Positions 20,277 through 31,733 of a stretch of 64,000 nt of DNA are shown one piece after another (within the stretch, counting starts at the first letter, position 1; each line of letters begins with the position of its first letter). Origin of the DNA: Rhizodiscina lignyota. Lineage: Eukaryota > Ascomycota > Dothideomycetes > Aulographales > Rhizodiscinaceae. The translations under genes and the position numbers were made by a program. A model generated the notes under the pieces. That model was given only the letters and a program-made list of their open reading frames with translations. It searched no databases and was not told the DNA's origin. The stretch lies in contig ML978124.1 in assembly GCA_010015805.1 (NCBI GenBank), positions 558,001 to 622,000 of the forward strand, given 5' to 3'.

Positions 20277-22733
20277 ATGGACAGCAACACCAGAAAGCGA
20301 AAGCACTCTTCGACAGACAACACTGAGGGAAGAACAGAGAAGCGTACGACTAAGCACCGCTCATCGCAAGCATGCCAGGCTTGTCGGGTGCGCAAGGTCC
20401 GCTGCGACGTACTTAAGAATGACGGCTCTTCTTGTACTAACTGCCGCCTGGATGATGTTGAATGTGTTGTTTTGGCCTCGAAAAGAGGAAAGAAATATCA
20501 ACGAGCCACCCTCGACGACATCATCGTCCAGTCTCGTCCGCCCACAAGCGACGACAACAGCAATAATAAAAATGATCCAGCGAGCACCGAGGCGATATTG
20601 ACACCAATAGTGTCTGCAGTCGCTGGGGATGTTCCGGTCTGCGTAACTTTTGATGAGGACCATCAAGAAAACAATAACACCCAACAGCAGGCTGCGAGCC
20701 ACCAAGAGTACACCAAAGACAGTAGTATGATAGCTCAAGGGGAGAAGCAGCAGCAGGCAAATGTGGTACCTCCTCCACTGGCCTCTCCTTCTCCTCATCA
20801 TCAAAGCCCGGCTGCCGGAAGTGCAACACCTTTGCCCGCCTTCATAGCTCCACTGCCAGCCCATATGCCGAGTGAAGATCTGGACTTTCTGCGACGAAAA
20901 GGAGCATTCGCGATGCCTGAGCCCGCTCTGCGCGCGGAGATTCTGCGGTGCTACATTTTCAGCGTGCACCCATTCACGCCGATTCTAGATCTCCCAGTCT
21001 TCGTTCAGGCCGCGGTGAATGGGCAAGAGGACAGTCGCATCAGCCTCTTGCTGTTCCAAGCCGTCATGTTCGCTGGGATAGCCTCGCTTGACCGGCACTT
21101 TGTCCAGCTCTTGGGCTTCGATCGGACCAAGCCAGCCCGCGAGGTCTTCTTCGATCGGGTCAGGCTTCTCTACGAGTTTGACGTAGAGCAAGACCAGACA
21201 GCCGTCCTGCAATCGTTGTTGTTGATGAGTTGGTGGTATGGTAGGTGGAATAAGCGCAGGCATACGTGGCATTGGACTGGCCTGGCGCTCTCAGTCGCTC
21301 TGAATATGGGACTCCATCGTGAGCCGATGGCAAGATGTGGCTCGGACAAGACTCGACACTTCCGCCGAAGGCTCTGGTGGAGCTTGTACATTCGTGATCG
21401 GCTCCTCGCACTTGGCACCCGCCGACCAATGCGCATTCGTGATGATAGCTTCGACGTGACGATGCTCGCCTTGGAGGACTTCGACATTCAGACTCTAGGT
21501 GAGTTTGGTAGTGGACAGCCCCCCACACCGGACGTGGAAGAAAGTACTCGGACCGCACTTATGTGCATCGAGCTCGCTAAGCTGAGCATCTGTATCGGGC
21601 ACGTACTGACATCCCACTACACCACCCTGAGCGCGCAGCCTGACGTTCCGCACACGATGATGGTTGTACCCAAGGGCGAGAAGGATCGGACAGTCGGCGA
21701 GCTTGGAAAATGCGAGAGGGAAATTGATGAATGGTTCCAAGTACTAGCCCACAATGTCCGCAGAACACAAAATGGGCCATCACGCAGCAGCGGCTGCTCC
21801 GAAGTTCACTGGGGGATTCTCAATATGGTATATCTGACGCTGGTGAACGTTCTCCATCGTGTGCAAGCACTGGAACCGCTGTCGGATGGTGCAGAAGCGC
21901 AAGCCGTGCAAAAAGCATCCCGAGCGAAAGTCAAGGAGGCGGCACGCAATGTAACGGAACTTGCGCACACCATGCTTCGGCACGATCAAGCCCGTTACCT
22001 GGGACTCCCGGGAGTGACAGCTCTCGTGGCAGCATGCTTGTCTCACACGCTAGACATCCGGTCAAGCGACGAAGATGTGCGTGATGCCAGTGTATTCCGC
22101 TTTTCCCGGAGCATGCAAGTCTTACAGTCGCTCAGCGAGATCTATGCTTCGGCTGACTCGGCCGTGTTATTCCTGGCGTGGGTGATTCGCAAAGCTGGGA
22201 TTTCCATGCCCGTGCAAATGGCCTTCTCGCCTGCTCTGGATTCCATGTCCCGGACTGATCAACGTCTTGTTCAGCCCATAACGACGGCGAGTGAGAAGGA
22301 ACACACAGGTGGCTGGAAAGCCGCCGCTCTGCCTCATCAAGGCAGAAGATGCACCATTTCTGCTGCACATGGGCCCATTGCGGCTGATAGGGGAGATTGG
22401 CCAGAGAGCCTTCTGGACGATCCAGACCGAGAGGTTGCGCCGGGTAGGAGCAGTAGCATGATGCATCACTCCATTCCTCCTGCTACAGGGTCCCTTGCTT
22501 TTACTTACTCACCCTCATCCTTTCTTGATAAAAGCACTCCCGCCCGAAAAGACGACATGCCCTTCTTACACTTCGGTTTTATTCCCAGTCGGGAGCTCCC
22601 ATCTATCTCAGGAATGGGTAGCGCGCCTTTCTTTGAGTGGAACAATAGCCTCGATTCTGCGGGCTTGGATTTCGAGCCTATCGCTTTCAATTACGATTTC
22701 GGTCTCAATACTTTCGGTTTCCTGGGCAGCTGA
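20277..22733 (+). CDS. Zn2Cys6 transcription factor, CTF1/FarA-like
   Basis: Intronless, about 818 aa. The zinc cluster is at residues 33-63 with cysteines at 33, 36, 43, 53, 56 and 63 (spacing C-X2-C-X6-C-X9-C-X2-C-X6-C). A basic stretch (TRKRKH) lies before it. A Gln/Asn/Pro-rich linker follows. From about residue 215 the fungal-specific transcription factor domain begins (YIFSVHPFTPILDLPVF, LLLFQAVMFAGIASLDRHF, RLWWSLYIRDRLLALGTRRP). These runs resemble cutinase transcription factor 1 and FarA/FarB, which control cutin and fatty-acid breakdown. The start at 20277 is the first ATG before the zinc cluster; frames further upstream use non-ATG codons and overlap the promoter repeat. Its place beside the AtuA-like and cyclase genes suggests a pathway regulator. 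Confidence 0.88.
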   Translation: MDSNTRKRKHSSTDNTEGRTEKRTTKHRSSQACQACRVRKVRCDVLKNDGSSCTNCRLDDVECVVLASKRGKKYQRATLDDIIVQSRPPTSDDNSNNKNDPASTEAILTPIVSAVAGDVPVCVTFDEDHQENNNTQQQAASHQEYTKDSSMIAQGEKQQQANVVPPPLASPSPHHQSPAAGSATPLPAFIAPLPAHMPSEDLDFLRRKGAFAMPEPALRAEILRCYIFSVHPFTPILDLPVFVQAAVNGQEDSRISLLLFQAVMFAGIASLDRHFVQLLGFDRTKPAREVFFDRVRLLYEFDVEQDQTAVLQSLLLMSWWYGRWNKRRHTWHWTGLALSVALNMGLHREPMARCGSDKTRHFRRRLWWSLYIRDRLLALGTRRPMRIRDDSFDVTMLALEDFDIQTLGEFGSGQPPTPDVEESTRTALMCIELAKLSICIGHVLTSHYTTLSAQPDVPHTMMVVPKGEKDRTVGELGKCEREIDEWFQVLAHNVRRTQNGPSRSSGCSEVHWGILNMVYLTLVNVLHRVQALEPLSDGAEAQAVQKASRAKVKEAARNVTELAHTMLRHDQARYLGLPGVTALVAACLSHTLDIRSSDEDVRDASVFRFSRSMQVLQSLSEIYASADSAVLFLAWVIRKAGISMPVQMAFSPALDSMSRTDQRLVQPITTASEKEHTGGWKAAALPHQGRRCTISAAHGPIAADRGDWPESLLDDPDREVAPGRSSSMMHHSIPPATGSLAFTYSPSSFLDKSTPARKDDMPFLHFGFIPSRELPSISGMGSAPFFEWNNSLDSAGLDFEPIAFNYDFGLNTFGFLGS

Positions 22734-23397
22734 GATTCACCTCGTCGCAGTTGTCGGAGATTGATCCTTAGATTCAAAGTCAACCTAGAGTCAGTCGAAT
22801 TTGGAGCTACATCGAAGCTAATGTTCGCTCTTCGCAGAGAGATTTCGTGCCGGATAGCGAAATGAGGCACGAAGTAGTGAAATGCACGTTGTGAGGAAAT
22901 CGACTGGTGGAGCTACGAGGTTTAGAATAGAAAGCGAGGTGCAGGATCATAAGGGCATTCCGGAACATGCCATATCACGTGCTTTTATCACGTGACTTGA
23001 CTGTGAACTATGAATCTCTTGCTGGATATCCCAGAAGCCTAGATTTATTGGATCAGACGAGTTGATTAGTCTCTTCGGCGGCTTCAGTCTCTGCACAGTT
23101 GCGAGATTAGAGGTGAAAGTTGCTTTTATGGAGCCATCGTAGGATCTTTGGAATCTAGTGTACCGGGAGAAATCTACAGATGCCCTGAACTGATCAATGT
23201 ATGGATTGAGAAGGCGATGAGTTCACCTCTACCTAGGCCAAGGAGCCTTGTCGAGGAGAGTACGTATATTTTGCGCTACATGCTAGATACATGAACGCGC
23301 CGATGAAGTCGTATATGTAACTTCAGCATTAAAAACGAAGGGTATCGACAGAAGCAAAAGCAGGAAATTCAAACTTTCCAATCTTGTGTGAAATTCA
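22734..23397. other. Convergent intergenic region with a paired E-box
   Basis: About 660 bp lie between the 3' ends of the regulator gene (+) and the Tcp11-like gene (-). No gene seen. Two TCACGTG motifs lie in the middle (next entry). Confidence 0.5.
22975..22994. promoter_or_regulatory. Two TCACGTG boxes, 13 bp apart
   Basis: TCACGTG occurs at 22975-22981 and 22988-22994, each preceded by TA. This is the core bound by bHLH factors (Cbf1, Pho4 types). The place is odd because the region lies between two converging 3' ends rather than in a promoter. Confidence 0.35.
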
Positions 23398-25655
23398 TCA
23401 ATTCGTGCGCTGCCTGTACAACTCCGGAGACGCCGGGTCCATTCCTCCCGCGACCATCCCATCTTCAACTGTTGACGATCCAGGAACACCGCTTGACTTG
23501 ACGGCGGCGGGTACGTCCGCAGTATTCAGTATCTCCTTCACATCACCTTCCTCACCTCCGCTCCAAGACTCTTCGCTGTTCGTCGAAAGCCGCTGCGTGG
23601 GTGCAGGGCTCTCTCTTGACGAGATACTGTTTCTCAAAGGTACAGTCGAGACCGTGTTCTGTGCGGTCGGCCGCTCTGGTTCACGGAGGTACACAAGAGG
23701 CGCCCAGATGCGCCAATGGAGGATGGCAATGTGCGATATGCGTCGCACAATGTCGGTGATGACATTCTCTGGATACTGGGCATCGTTCGCAACCTTTCCA
23801 TTCAGTTGCCTCTGCCGCAGTGTCGATTCTCCGCCGGAGACAATGAAAGCGTTGAAGACGTCCGCGGGGGAAGAGTCAATAAAGCCATCCACGTTTCTGG
23901 TGATTGTAGGCAATATCTGTTCTTTCAGCTGCATGCCACGGCCCCAAAAGAAGGAGCGTTTAGGATCGAAGAAAATGGTGTGGAGCGCGTCTTCCGCTGT
24001 CTTGCGTAAATGTGCTTCTTTGTTACTGTCGAGTGGCCTGGAGTGTACGAGAAGGACTTGTCGGACGACTTCCAGAACGATGTGATCAAGGTTGTCCTCC
24101 CAGCTGGCACCATATGGGTCATAGTTGATGATTGAGGAGACGGCCGAACGTAAAGCTCTGCGTGAAGACAATGATACCGACGTGGTATGTCCGATGGTCG
24201 ACAGAAGATCGACAAAGACCTTTTCACAAGCGTCGAGGCAGAATATATCGTTGATGTCTGTCCGCAAAGCCCGCATGCGATCTGTGTCAAGATTGAATGT
24301 CTCGGGAAAAGGCTCAGGAGAGAAAGGGCATAGCAGCAAGTTTACAAAGGCAGTCACGAATATGCTGAGCCGAGCCTCTGCATCTAGCTCGCGTCCAGCA
24401 TGTTCGGTGAGGGAGGATGTAGCCTGAGTTTCTTGTGCCCTGAACCAGAGGCGTGCATGATGCGGGTCGATCCGCCGGCGAGCGATTCTGCTGCAATGGT
24501 ATTTTTGCTCAAAGGTGATTGTGTCTTCGATCAACACCAGTCTGAGATTTCGTATTTGATGGTTCGCGACGTCCTAGAGTACTGTCAGTAATCTTATGAC
24601 CAAATGCAAGTCGATGGTTGTACCAGTTTCATTGCTTCCATTACCCCGAAAAGCTGAACCAATCCTTCCACTAAGAATGATGCCTGCCTTTCAGCAACTC
24701 CCCTGTCGACATACGCGACCATCTTATCAATCATGGAGTCGCGCATGGGAGCGCAATGGGCTTTGAGTATTTGACAAAGCCAGCGAGAAATTCGGGAAAG
24801 GTCGCAGATGCCGCGTTCGATCTCCTGCATAATGACCGTCACATCCAAGTGGGCGTCGATGGTTGGCTGGTCAGATTCCGGTACAAGGGCCTTCAAAATA
24901 TCCCTTGCTGCTTCAAACATTCTTGGTATCCTTCTTTTGCTTGCAGCCCTGAGGCGACCCGCATTGTTGCAGCTGCCCAGGGACGTCGTGACACCACTGG
25001 CGATCATATCGTACAGCTCTAGTTCGGCTACGAGCGCCGACCAGTACGATGACTGTGCCTTTCTCTTCATTCTGCCTTTTGCTCCATCCAAGTTGGGCCG
25101 GAAATGGAGTTCACGGTCGAAATTGATATCGTGTCGTAGCTTTGAGTTGCCCACGATGATGCCAATATCGAGCTCACTCAGGGACGACCTTGTGACAGGC
25201 GGGTCTATGTTTGCGTTCACGAAGTCTTCTGCTTTCGTCTGTCCATTTGGGCCGCCATGCTGCACCAACAGAGCGCAGAGCTCCTGGAGTACGTCTTCAA
25301 GCTCTTCCTTGTCCCTCATCTGTGTCGTAGATGATATGCACAGGCAGTGGCTTGAGAACGCTTCTGATTGCGAAAGTCTTTCGATCCTCCTCCTCTGTTG
25401 CGGCCGTGGTGATCGCGACTTCCGTACATCGTAGCCTTGGCTGTTACTGCGTCTAAGCAACTCTCTACCGGGTGAGATGCTGCGACGGCCTTCTTGGATA
25501 TCCACTGGAGGAACTGACAGTCGAGCAGGTGCTGAGCTTCCACGATGGCTTGACGATCTGACGTGGGTTAATCTGATGGCCTGCGACTGTGCGTCGAACT
25601 TTGTGCGACGTGGACTTTTGTCTGTCCGCTGAGCGGTCTGACGGTTGCTGTTCAT
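23398..25655 (-). CDS. Tcp11/Sok1-like protein
   Basis: Minus strand, exons 25655-24624 and 24573-23398, with a 50-bp intron (gtacaa...ctctag), about 735 aa. The N-terminal ~115 residues are basic and Ser/Arg-rich with SRSPRPQQRRR. The T-complex protein 11 domain starts near residue 180 with the hallmark NFDRELHFRPNLDGAKGRMK and runs through the splice (MEAMKL-DVANHQIRNLRL). The C-terminal ~130 residues are low-complexity and Ser/Pro-rich. Yeast Sok1 is a dosage suppressor of PKA loss; mammalian Tcp11 acts in sperm cAMP signalling. A role in cAMP/PKA signalling is a family-based guess. The 3.7 kb upstream lacks genes, so the leader may be long. Confidence 0.85.
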
Positions 25656-28600
25656 GAGGAGAAGTCTGCGTGACGGACGCAGAGGATGGGTTGATTTTTA
25701 TATCGGCACAAATATGAATCAATGTCGCACAACGAAGAGAGTGTGCAGTGTGTATCTCCAGACTCTTGTACAAGGTGACAAAGCAAAGTTCGGACTGAAA
25801 CTAAGACACAGCTGGTTAGCTGGTGAGAGGAAACTGAAGAGAACTTGTTGTTTGTCGCTTCGAGACACAGCAGAAGATGTTGTCGTTGCAGTTTGCTCGG
25901 CGGAGCAGTTCAGAACAAACGGCAGGCGGCATGGGCTGCTGCGAAACACGAGGTTCGGCACGCCGGTCTCGAGTCGTAGACAAAAGGGAATGATGACTTT
26001 AGAAGAACATGCTCTGCATACCTTCTCATCAAGAGATGGCTAGCGGGGACGAAGACGGCGTGACAGTTCCGGCGCTGGTACTCGCACCTGTGACAACATT
26101 GCGGATGCGCAGGTTGTCATCGAAGAACAACGCATGGGTTCATTGTCATGCCGGACGGATGCGGAAATGTGAGTGAAAAGCTGCCGAACGCCGATGACGA
26201 GGGAATGTCTGGAGGTTAAATAATAGAGGCGTGTGAAACAGACGATGGAAAGATGAAAGAAAAGGGCATTCTTGGGCTAAGTAGCGATTATTTGGCCCAC
26301 CATCACAGCTCAGTAACCCCTATGCAAGGAAACCCACGAATCGGCGAGGCCCGTCGTTATTACCATGTAAGGTTTTTTTCCAGGGCGGCACGTCTTGTAT
26401 TGCGAGGCGTAAAGTGACGGTCGGACTACAGCTTGAGGCTCGAGCGGCTGAGATCTGACGTTAATGTCCGTCACACAACTGGAGTGGAAGACAGGCCACG
26501 TCCACTTGCAGAAAGCACGAGTAGGTGGCGGCGATGCTCCAACCCATACGGGCTGCCGAGCGCGCATGAGGTCGAGCGGCGAAGGGTCAAAGCATTGCGC
26601 TGCTGCAGCTGCTCGCGCCGACGCCGAACGCGTGAGGTCTGGTGTGGAAAAGTGTGGTGAAATTTGTCCGACAAGCAATACGTGGGCGTTGGGAATGGCT
26701 TGGGCGCGTAGGCCGAAAGCGTAGATCTTTCGTACAGCGTAGCGCGCAACAAGCTTCAACCCGGGCATTGTCTCTTCCTTCCTCAACGCATCCGCCGGCG
26801 TCCTGGCGGATTCTAAGAGATTGACCATCTTGTTGAAACCGCAAACAGGCATGAGACTGTGGCGGAATTGCGACCGACGCGTGCTTGTCCATCCGCCGTG
26901 AACATTCTCATTGCAAGGCTGACGCCGGACCGGCGGTTCGCCCCAGTTTCGCCTCATTTTCAAACCCCCCTCCCACGCCTCCTTGACACCATCTGCGTGG
27001 AACGATCGTGAGAATTCCATCGATTAAAAAGGCGGTAGCTAACTCACCGTCACTTGCCGGAAGATGTGCGTCCGGAGAACACTGGGTCAACCAACCACAC
27101 TTAGAAGTGCGATCAGATGGTTCGTGACAATAGATCGACGCAACTGCACGACCCAGCTACCCAATGCACGCGACAGCCGGCTTTCGAATGGCCTCGCATG
27201 ATCTTCCTTCTTCCTCTTCGTGTGATCCATCGGGCGGAACGGGAGTCACAGCTGCTCAAATTTGGCCTCAGTGATCAACGAAAGCAAAACGAGCAGGAGT
27301 CATGTTGGCAATCACAATTGTCATTCATGACACGAAAGGTCAGGCAGCGAATCGTGAAGCGTCGAGCAGAATCCATCAAGCAAAGACCTGGCGGACATTG
27401 TGAGACGCATGAAGCAGACGAAGATTGCGATGATCAAGCAACCAAAGCACTGAGACCTTTAGCCAATTCAACAGCAACGCGGTGCATCGTCGTCAGCAAG
27501 CGCAGTAGCAAGTAGCAGGCAAGCAGCAATGCAAGGCGACCATTTGCGTGGTGAGGTGAGCTACAGCAATCAGGTGAGGTGTTTTCACGCACTTCCAGGT
27601 TTGACCTTGACAGCGTTTGCCGTGATCGAACGGATCACTTCACGCACCTCCAGAAGCTATGCCAGACTCCACATCAACCTTGTCTTCCTGTGCTGCATAC
27701 ATCGACTTTCACATCGACGTCTGCAGTGGCCCGGCTCGCTTCTGCACTTAACCATGCGATTCACAAAAGCCACCGATAGGCTAGATCAGTTCATGTGTTC
27801 CATTTCCGTCAGAGGCGCTTATTTCCCTGGCGCGTCAATATCACTCCAATTATAGCCTTCCAACATCGTCACACTTGAGATGCGGCTCTTCATGTCTTAG
27901 GCGCCTTTGTGTAACCCTCCGCCTCATCTAATATCTTCGATGGCAGAGTTCCCACTTTGCACTCAATATGCTAGCAGTTTCAGCAGGTCGAATTACAAAA
28001 TAGTGGAATTTTCTTAACTAAGTGCAAATTACGTGTGCACGCCCCGAGTAGCGTTAAAGTCATCACCCAAAGTTGGGTGCACACTTCTGATATATGACGT
28101 CCGACTTAGGGCCACTGCACCGGCGCTTGTAGGAGCTGCAGAGACGAAATATTTTGAACTTTTCTATTTGGAGCGAATAGTATGTGTAGATCCTGCGCTC
28201 TATCGAGTGCATCCTCCGATCACAGTGGCAGCTGCGTTGCAAGGCCCCCTTGCTTTTGCCTTTGATTTTACGGTCTCATCCAAGTCCGCAACATTTCGCG
28301 AGCCATTCCAGTCAATACGATCGGATCCTGTACATAGCCAAACACCCATCGCCCGAATGAGAATAAACGCCGTGTCAAGTCTCGACAAATTCCCTCAGAA
28401 ATAGACAACTGGAAGACCCCGCCGCCGCCGCCTCCTCTCCCTCCTGAAATCATCCAAGTAAATCTGATCACACATCCCGCAGTTTCTCCCCGTCGGCCTT
28501 GCCAGTACGTCGTTCTCCGCGCACGCGACACCAGTCGGCCGTCCAAGTGAGTAGGAACGCACTCGTTGTTGCGCTCGTTCGCACAGCCGATAGTATGGTG

Positions 28601-29353
28601 TGCATGGATATGCTGCGCATCCGCAGGAGGGAATGGCGAACAGTACGACACACATCCTGGGAGGTTACTTGCTGTTGATTGACTGTTTGGGGTGTGATGT
28701 TGAGAGGTAACCCGCACCGTTGTGAGCGCTTCGAAGAGGCAAGATAGAGCACGTTGGTCTTGATGGCGGCTGTGATGAATAGTGCGTATTTAGGTTGGTC
28801 AAATGAACTGATTTGATGATACCAGTTGTAGCTTTCGCTGTTGAACAGAGCTGAGAACGACTTCTGCAGCACCCCGATATAAGATCCAGATGAAGGTGTA
28901 GTCAAACATTGCTCTCAGAACTTCAAGGTTCCTTGCGCGCAGGAGTGTTTTCCAGAGAGACACCATGTTCAAAGGATGCGGTCGTTGTTGTTTGCGCAAT
29001 CGCGGACAGCAGGTTCAAAGATCCGTTGATCTGTTGGCAGAGCTAGAGACTTGTTCTTTGTGCGACATGATTGCGCACCAAGTAAAACCAAGACTGACAA
29101 GTGAGTAAAACAGAATTGTTGATTAAAACATCTACAGGCAATAGCAAAGAATGCTAAAGAATAGAAATAGAGCTGAGACAACAGACCATGAGACCTCCTT
29201 CATCCATTGTATGCAGTGTGCCGTTCCCTTTGAACATCCATTTGCTCCACAGGCGCAGCACTAGCTGCTGTATTTCGCGCATTGACGTAGGAGCTGGTGG
29301 CCGGCGACAGATAAGGCCGAAACTGGAGAGAGCGCGAAAGAAGAGCAGTTCTG
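25656..29353. other. 3.7-kb gene-poor region
   Basis: This is the largest gap in the window, upstream of the Tcp11-like gene and downstream of the cytidylyltransferase gene. The longest frame (236 codons, minus, 26310-27020) has no family feature, and its composition looks like a GC-rich shadow. A CCG/CCT-rich simple run lies near 28418-28442. I see no transposon ends, tRNA or conserved protein. It could hold a long leader, a noncoding RNA or decayed sequence. Confidence 0.45.
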
Positions 29354-30934
29354 TTATAGATGCGCTACTCTGGGTGAATTCATTTCTGAGTCCACTTGTG
29401 CGTCTACTTCGTCCTGCATGCTCTTCCCTCTCCTGCCACGCTCTGGTTCGAACTTCGGGCTCTTGTCACTGATGCTGTCGTCTGCACTGTCTGGGCTCGG
29501 CGCCCGGTTATCATTCAAAGTGCGGCGACTTCGTGACATCTGTATACCAGTCTCAGCATTTTCGCATGTGATAAGAAAGCTTCACCTCCAACTCACCCAA
29601 GATCTCACACCGCCAATGAGGCCAAGACTGTATCCAGCGGCAAAATCCGACGAGCCGGCGCTCTGTGACTTTGGAATGTCCAGATGACTTAACCTTGCAA
29701 GAGCCGTAGGGCTCTTCAATGAAGACACCGTCGGCGATGTTGCGTTGTCTGCCTCTGATCTCTCTCTGATCGACGGCGCTGGACTAGCCGGTCGACTGTT
29801 CTGCCAAAATTTATGCAACTCGCGGCCGATCTCTTGCCCAGCCGTGGTCCAGTTGGTCTTGATGTTGTCGCGGAGCTCGGACATGTTGCGCTTAATGTCA
29901 AGCTCGTTCTTCTTGAGCCACGACACGTTGAGTTCTTGGCGTGGCGTGCCGCGCTTAAGCTGACGAGCAATGTATTGATCATAGTCACGGATGACTCTGC
30001 CGATTTGTTAGTTCCTTAGTGACAGCGATTAGAAATGATAGAAACTCACTTGGTGATTATGCCGGTCGTACTGACGCCCTCAGTCCTTTGCGTGACGAGA
30101 AATTTGCCTGCCTTCTTGATCGGCGCGTAGATGTCATCACCCTCATTGGCACCGTAAGGAATGTCATCGTGAGCGACATAGTCAATCATGTGCTGGTCCA
30201 TGAATTCGACAGTGATAATCCATGGGCAATCCTCAATGACTTCGTCAACCCATTTGCAGTGTCTGACACTCTCGGCGCGCTCTTTCCCAGAGAGAACAGT
30301 AAGGCCTTTGCGACGATGTGTCTCCTTGTCTCCTGTGACGCCGACTATGAGATGGACGTCAGGAAAGGCTTGCTTCGCTTGTTGGAGTTGTCGCATGTGG
30401 CTATGAAGAATCCGTCAGCGTTGTACGACCAAGGTAGCGTGAATTAGCTTACCCAAGATGGAACAGGTCGAAGACTCCATCGGCATATATCCTCACTGGT
30501 CTCCCTGTCGGTGGAGGATTTGTATGATATCCTACAGGATCCACTGCTCCAGCCTTGGGAGGTTCCTCCATACTCATTGTACCTGCCTCCCCGTTCTCTC
30601 CATTTCCGAAATCAATCGCCTCAGCGTCGTCGTCGGCATCGCCATCACTTGGCTCTCCTCCTTCTTGTGTACTAATCCTCTCCTTCCGACCTCGACGAGT
30701 GTGAGCTTGGTCTGCAGCGTCGACGTCGTTGCCGTTTTCTGAGTTGTCGCTCCGGGAGCGCTTTGCCGGATGCAGTTTGCTACTGTTTGTATTGTGATGC
30801 TTCAGGCTGCTGACCTCCTGAAGCACTGGATCTTCGACATCTTCTTCGGAGGCATCACGCGACGAAGGCTGGGCGGTTTCCAGCACCGGCTTGGACTCGA
30901 GAGTCGCTGCGCGTTTACGCTTCGATGACGACAT
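29354..30934 (-). CDS. PCT1: CTP:phosphocholine cytidylyltransferase
   Basis: Minus strand, four exons: 30934-30453, 30400-30050, 29996-29597 and 29539-29354, about 472 aa. Introns are 52, 53 and 57 bp. The first ~145 residues are a charged, Ser-rich tail with a basic nuclear-type motif (SSKRKR). The catalytic nucleotidyltransferase domain follows: RIYADGVFDLFHLGHM, with the HxGH signature split by intron 1, then WVDEVIEDCPWI and RTEGVSTTGIITKVIRDYD. A helical membrane-binding region comes next (WLKKNELDIKRNMSEL), then a Ser/Pro-rich end. The enzyme makes CDP-choline from CTP and phosphocholine, the rate-limiting step of the Kennedy pathway for phosphatidylcholine. The family is switched on by membrane association of the amphipathic helix. 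The start at 30934 is the ATG of MSSSKRKR. Confidence 0.94.
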
Positions 30935-31733
30935 TGTCGCTTCCAGAACCAACTGAGGCGCTGGGAGAGGTTGTAGACGAGTTCAATGGGCGAATTGTAG
31001 GAGTATAGGTGAAGTAGTAGGCGAGAATCGAAGAGTTGGCAGAAGTTGGTGATTGCCAAACGTTGCAAAGGGAAAGTTGTAGAAATCGCGCTAAGCTCAG
31101 GTCAGCTGTATCCTAGATCCCAGGAAGTCCTACCACAACGCACCAACCTCCAATGCCCTCCTTGGACTCGGACCGTGAAACTCAAGGTTGAAGCGATAAT
31201 CGATTTATACATAAGCCACGTGGGTTGGCAGCGGGGCTTCTTTTCCCGGATGGAATTCACGATAATGGCGGTACATCATGCCACAATCAATTTCAGCCAA
31301 TTGCTGGAGAGTGTTTAGAACGCAGCTGTGGTATTCAAATTCATGTCTATGCTCAAAAAGGAATCCGTCCTGTTAGCCACTGCAAGTAGTTACACCTAAG
31401 AGTAGCCCGCAGCAACTGTGCAGAACATCAGTACCATGAACATGGCGAGCTGGCAGGGCAGAGCAGAGCCTTTCGCAATGTTCGAACTAGCCATATAAAC
31501 GGCTGTGAGAGCAACAACTGGCAAACGGTACGATAGAAAGAGAATCGATGCAAGGTATCACAGAGAAGCCGACCCCTTGAGCTCTGCTGCACCCAATGCC
31601 AGGTCCAAGAAAGTAAGGTATTGCCCATTTTTTGTCTTCCTCCGGCTTTTCGTATACCCATAAGTCGTATCAGCAGCCATCAATGTACGCGGCCTACCTG
31701 GCTGCATGCACAGGCCGAGAACAGTAGAGAGCT
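30935..31733. other. Intergenic region, 800 bp
   Basis: This is the promoter of the cytidylyltransferase gene and the 3' flank of the PP2C gene; both lie on the minus strand. Short frames of up to 98 codons look like chance. Nothing else recognised. Confidence 0.5.

Noticed and set aside
26310-27020. 236-codon minus-strand frame in the large gap
   Set aside because: No domain, many Arg/Pro/Cys/Trp residues, and overlapping frames of similar size on both strands, as expected in GC-rich noncoding DNA.
28268-28905. Overlapping 149- and 145-codon minus-strand frames
   Set aside because: They compete with each other, include a simple CCG/CCT run, and show no conserved motif.
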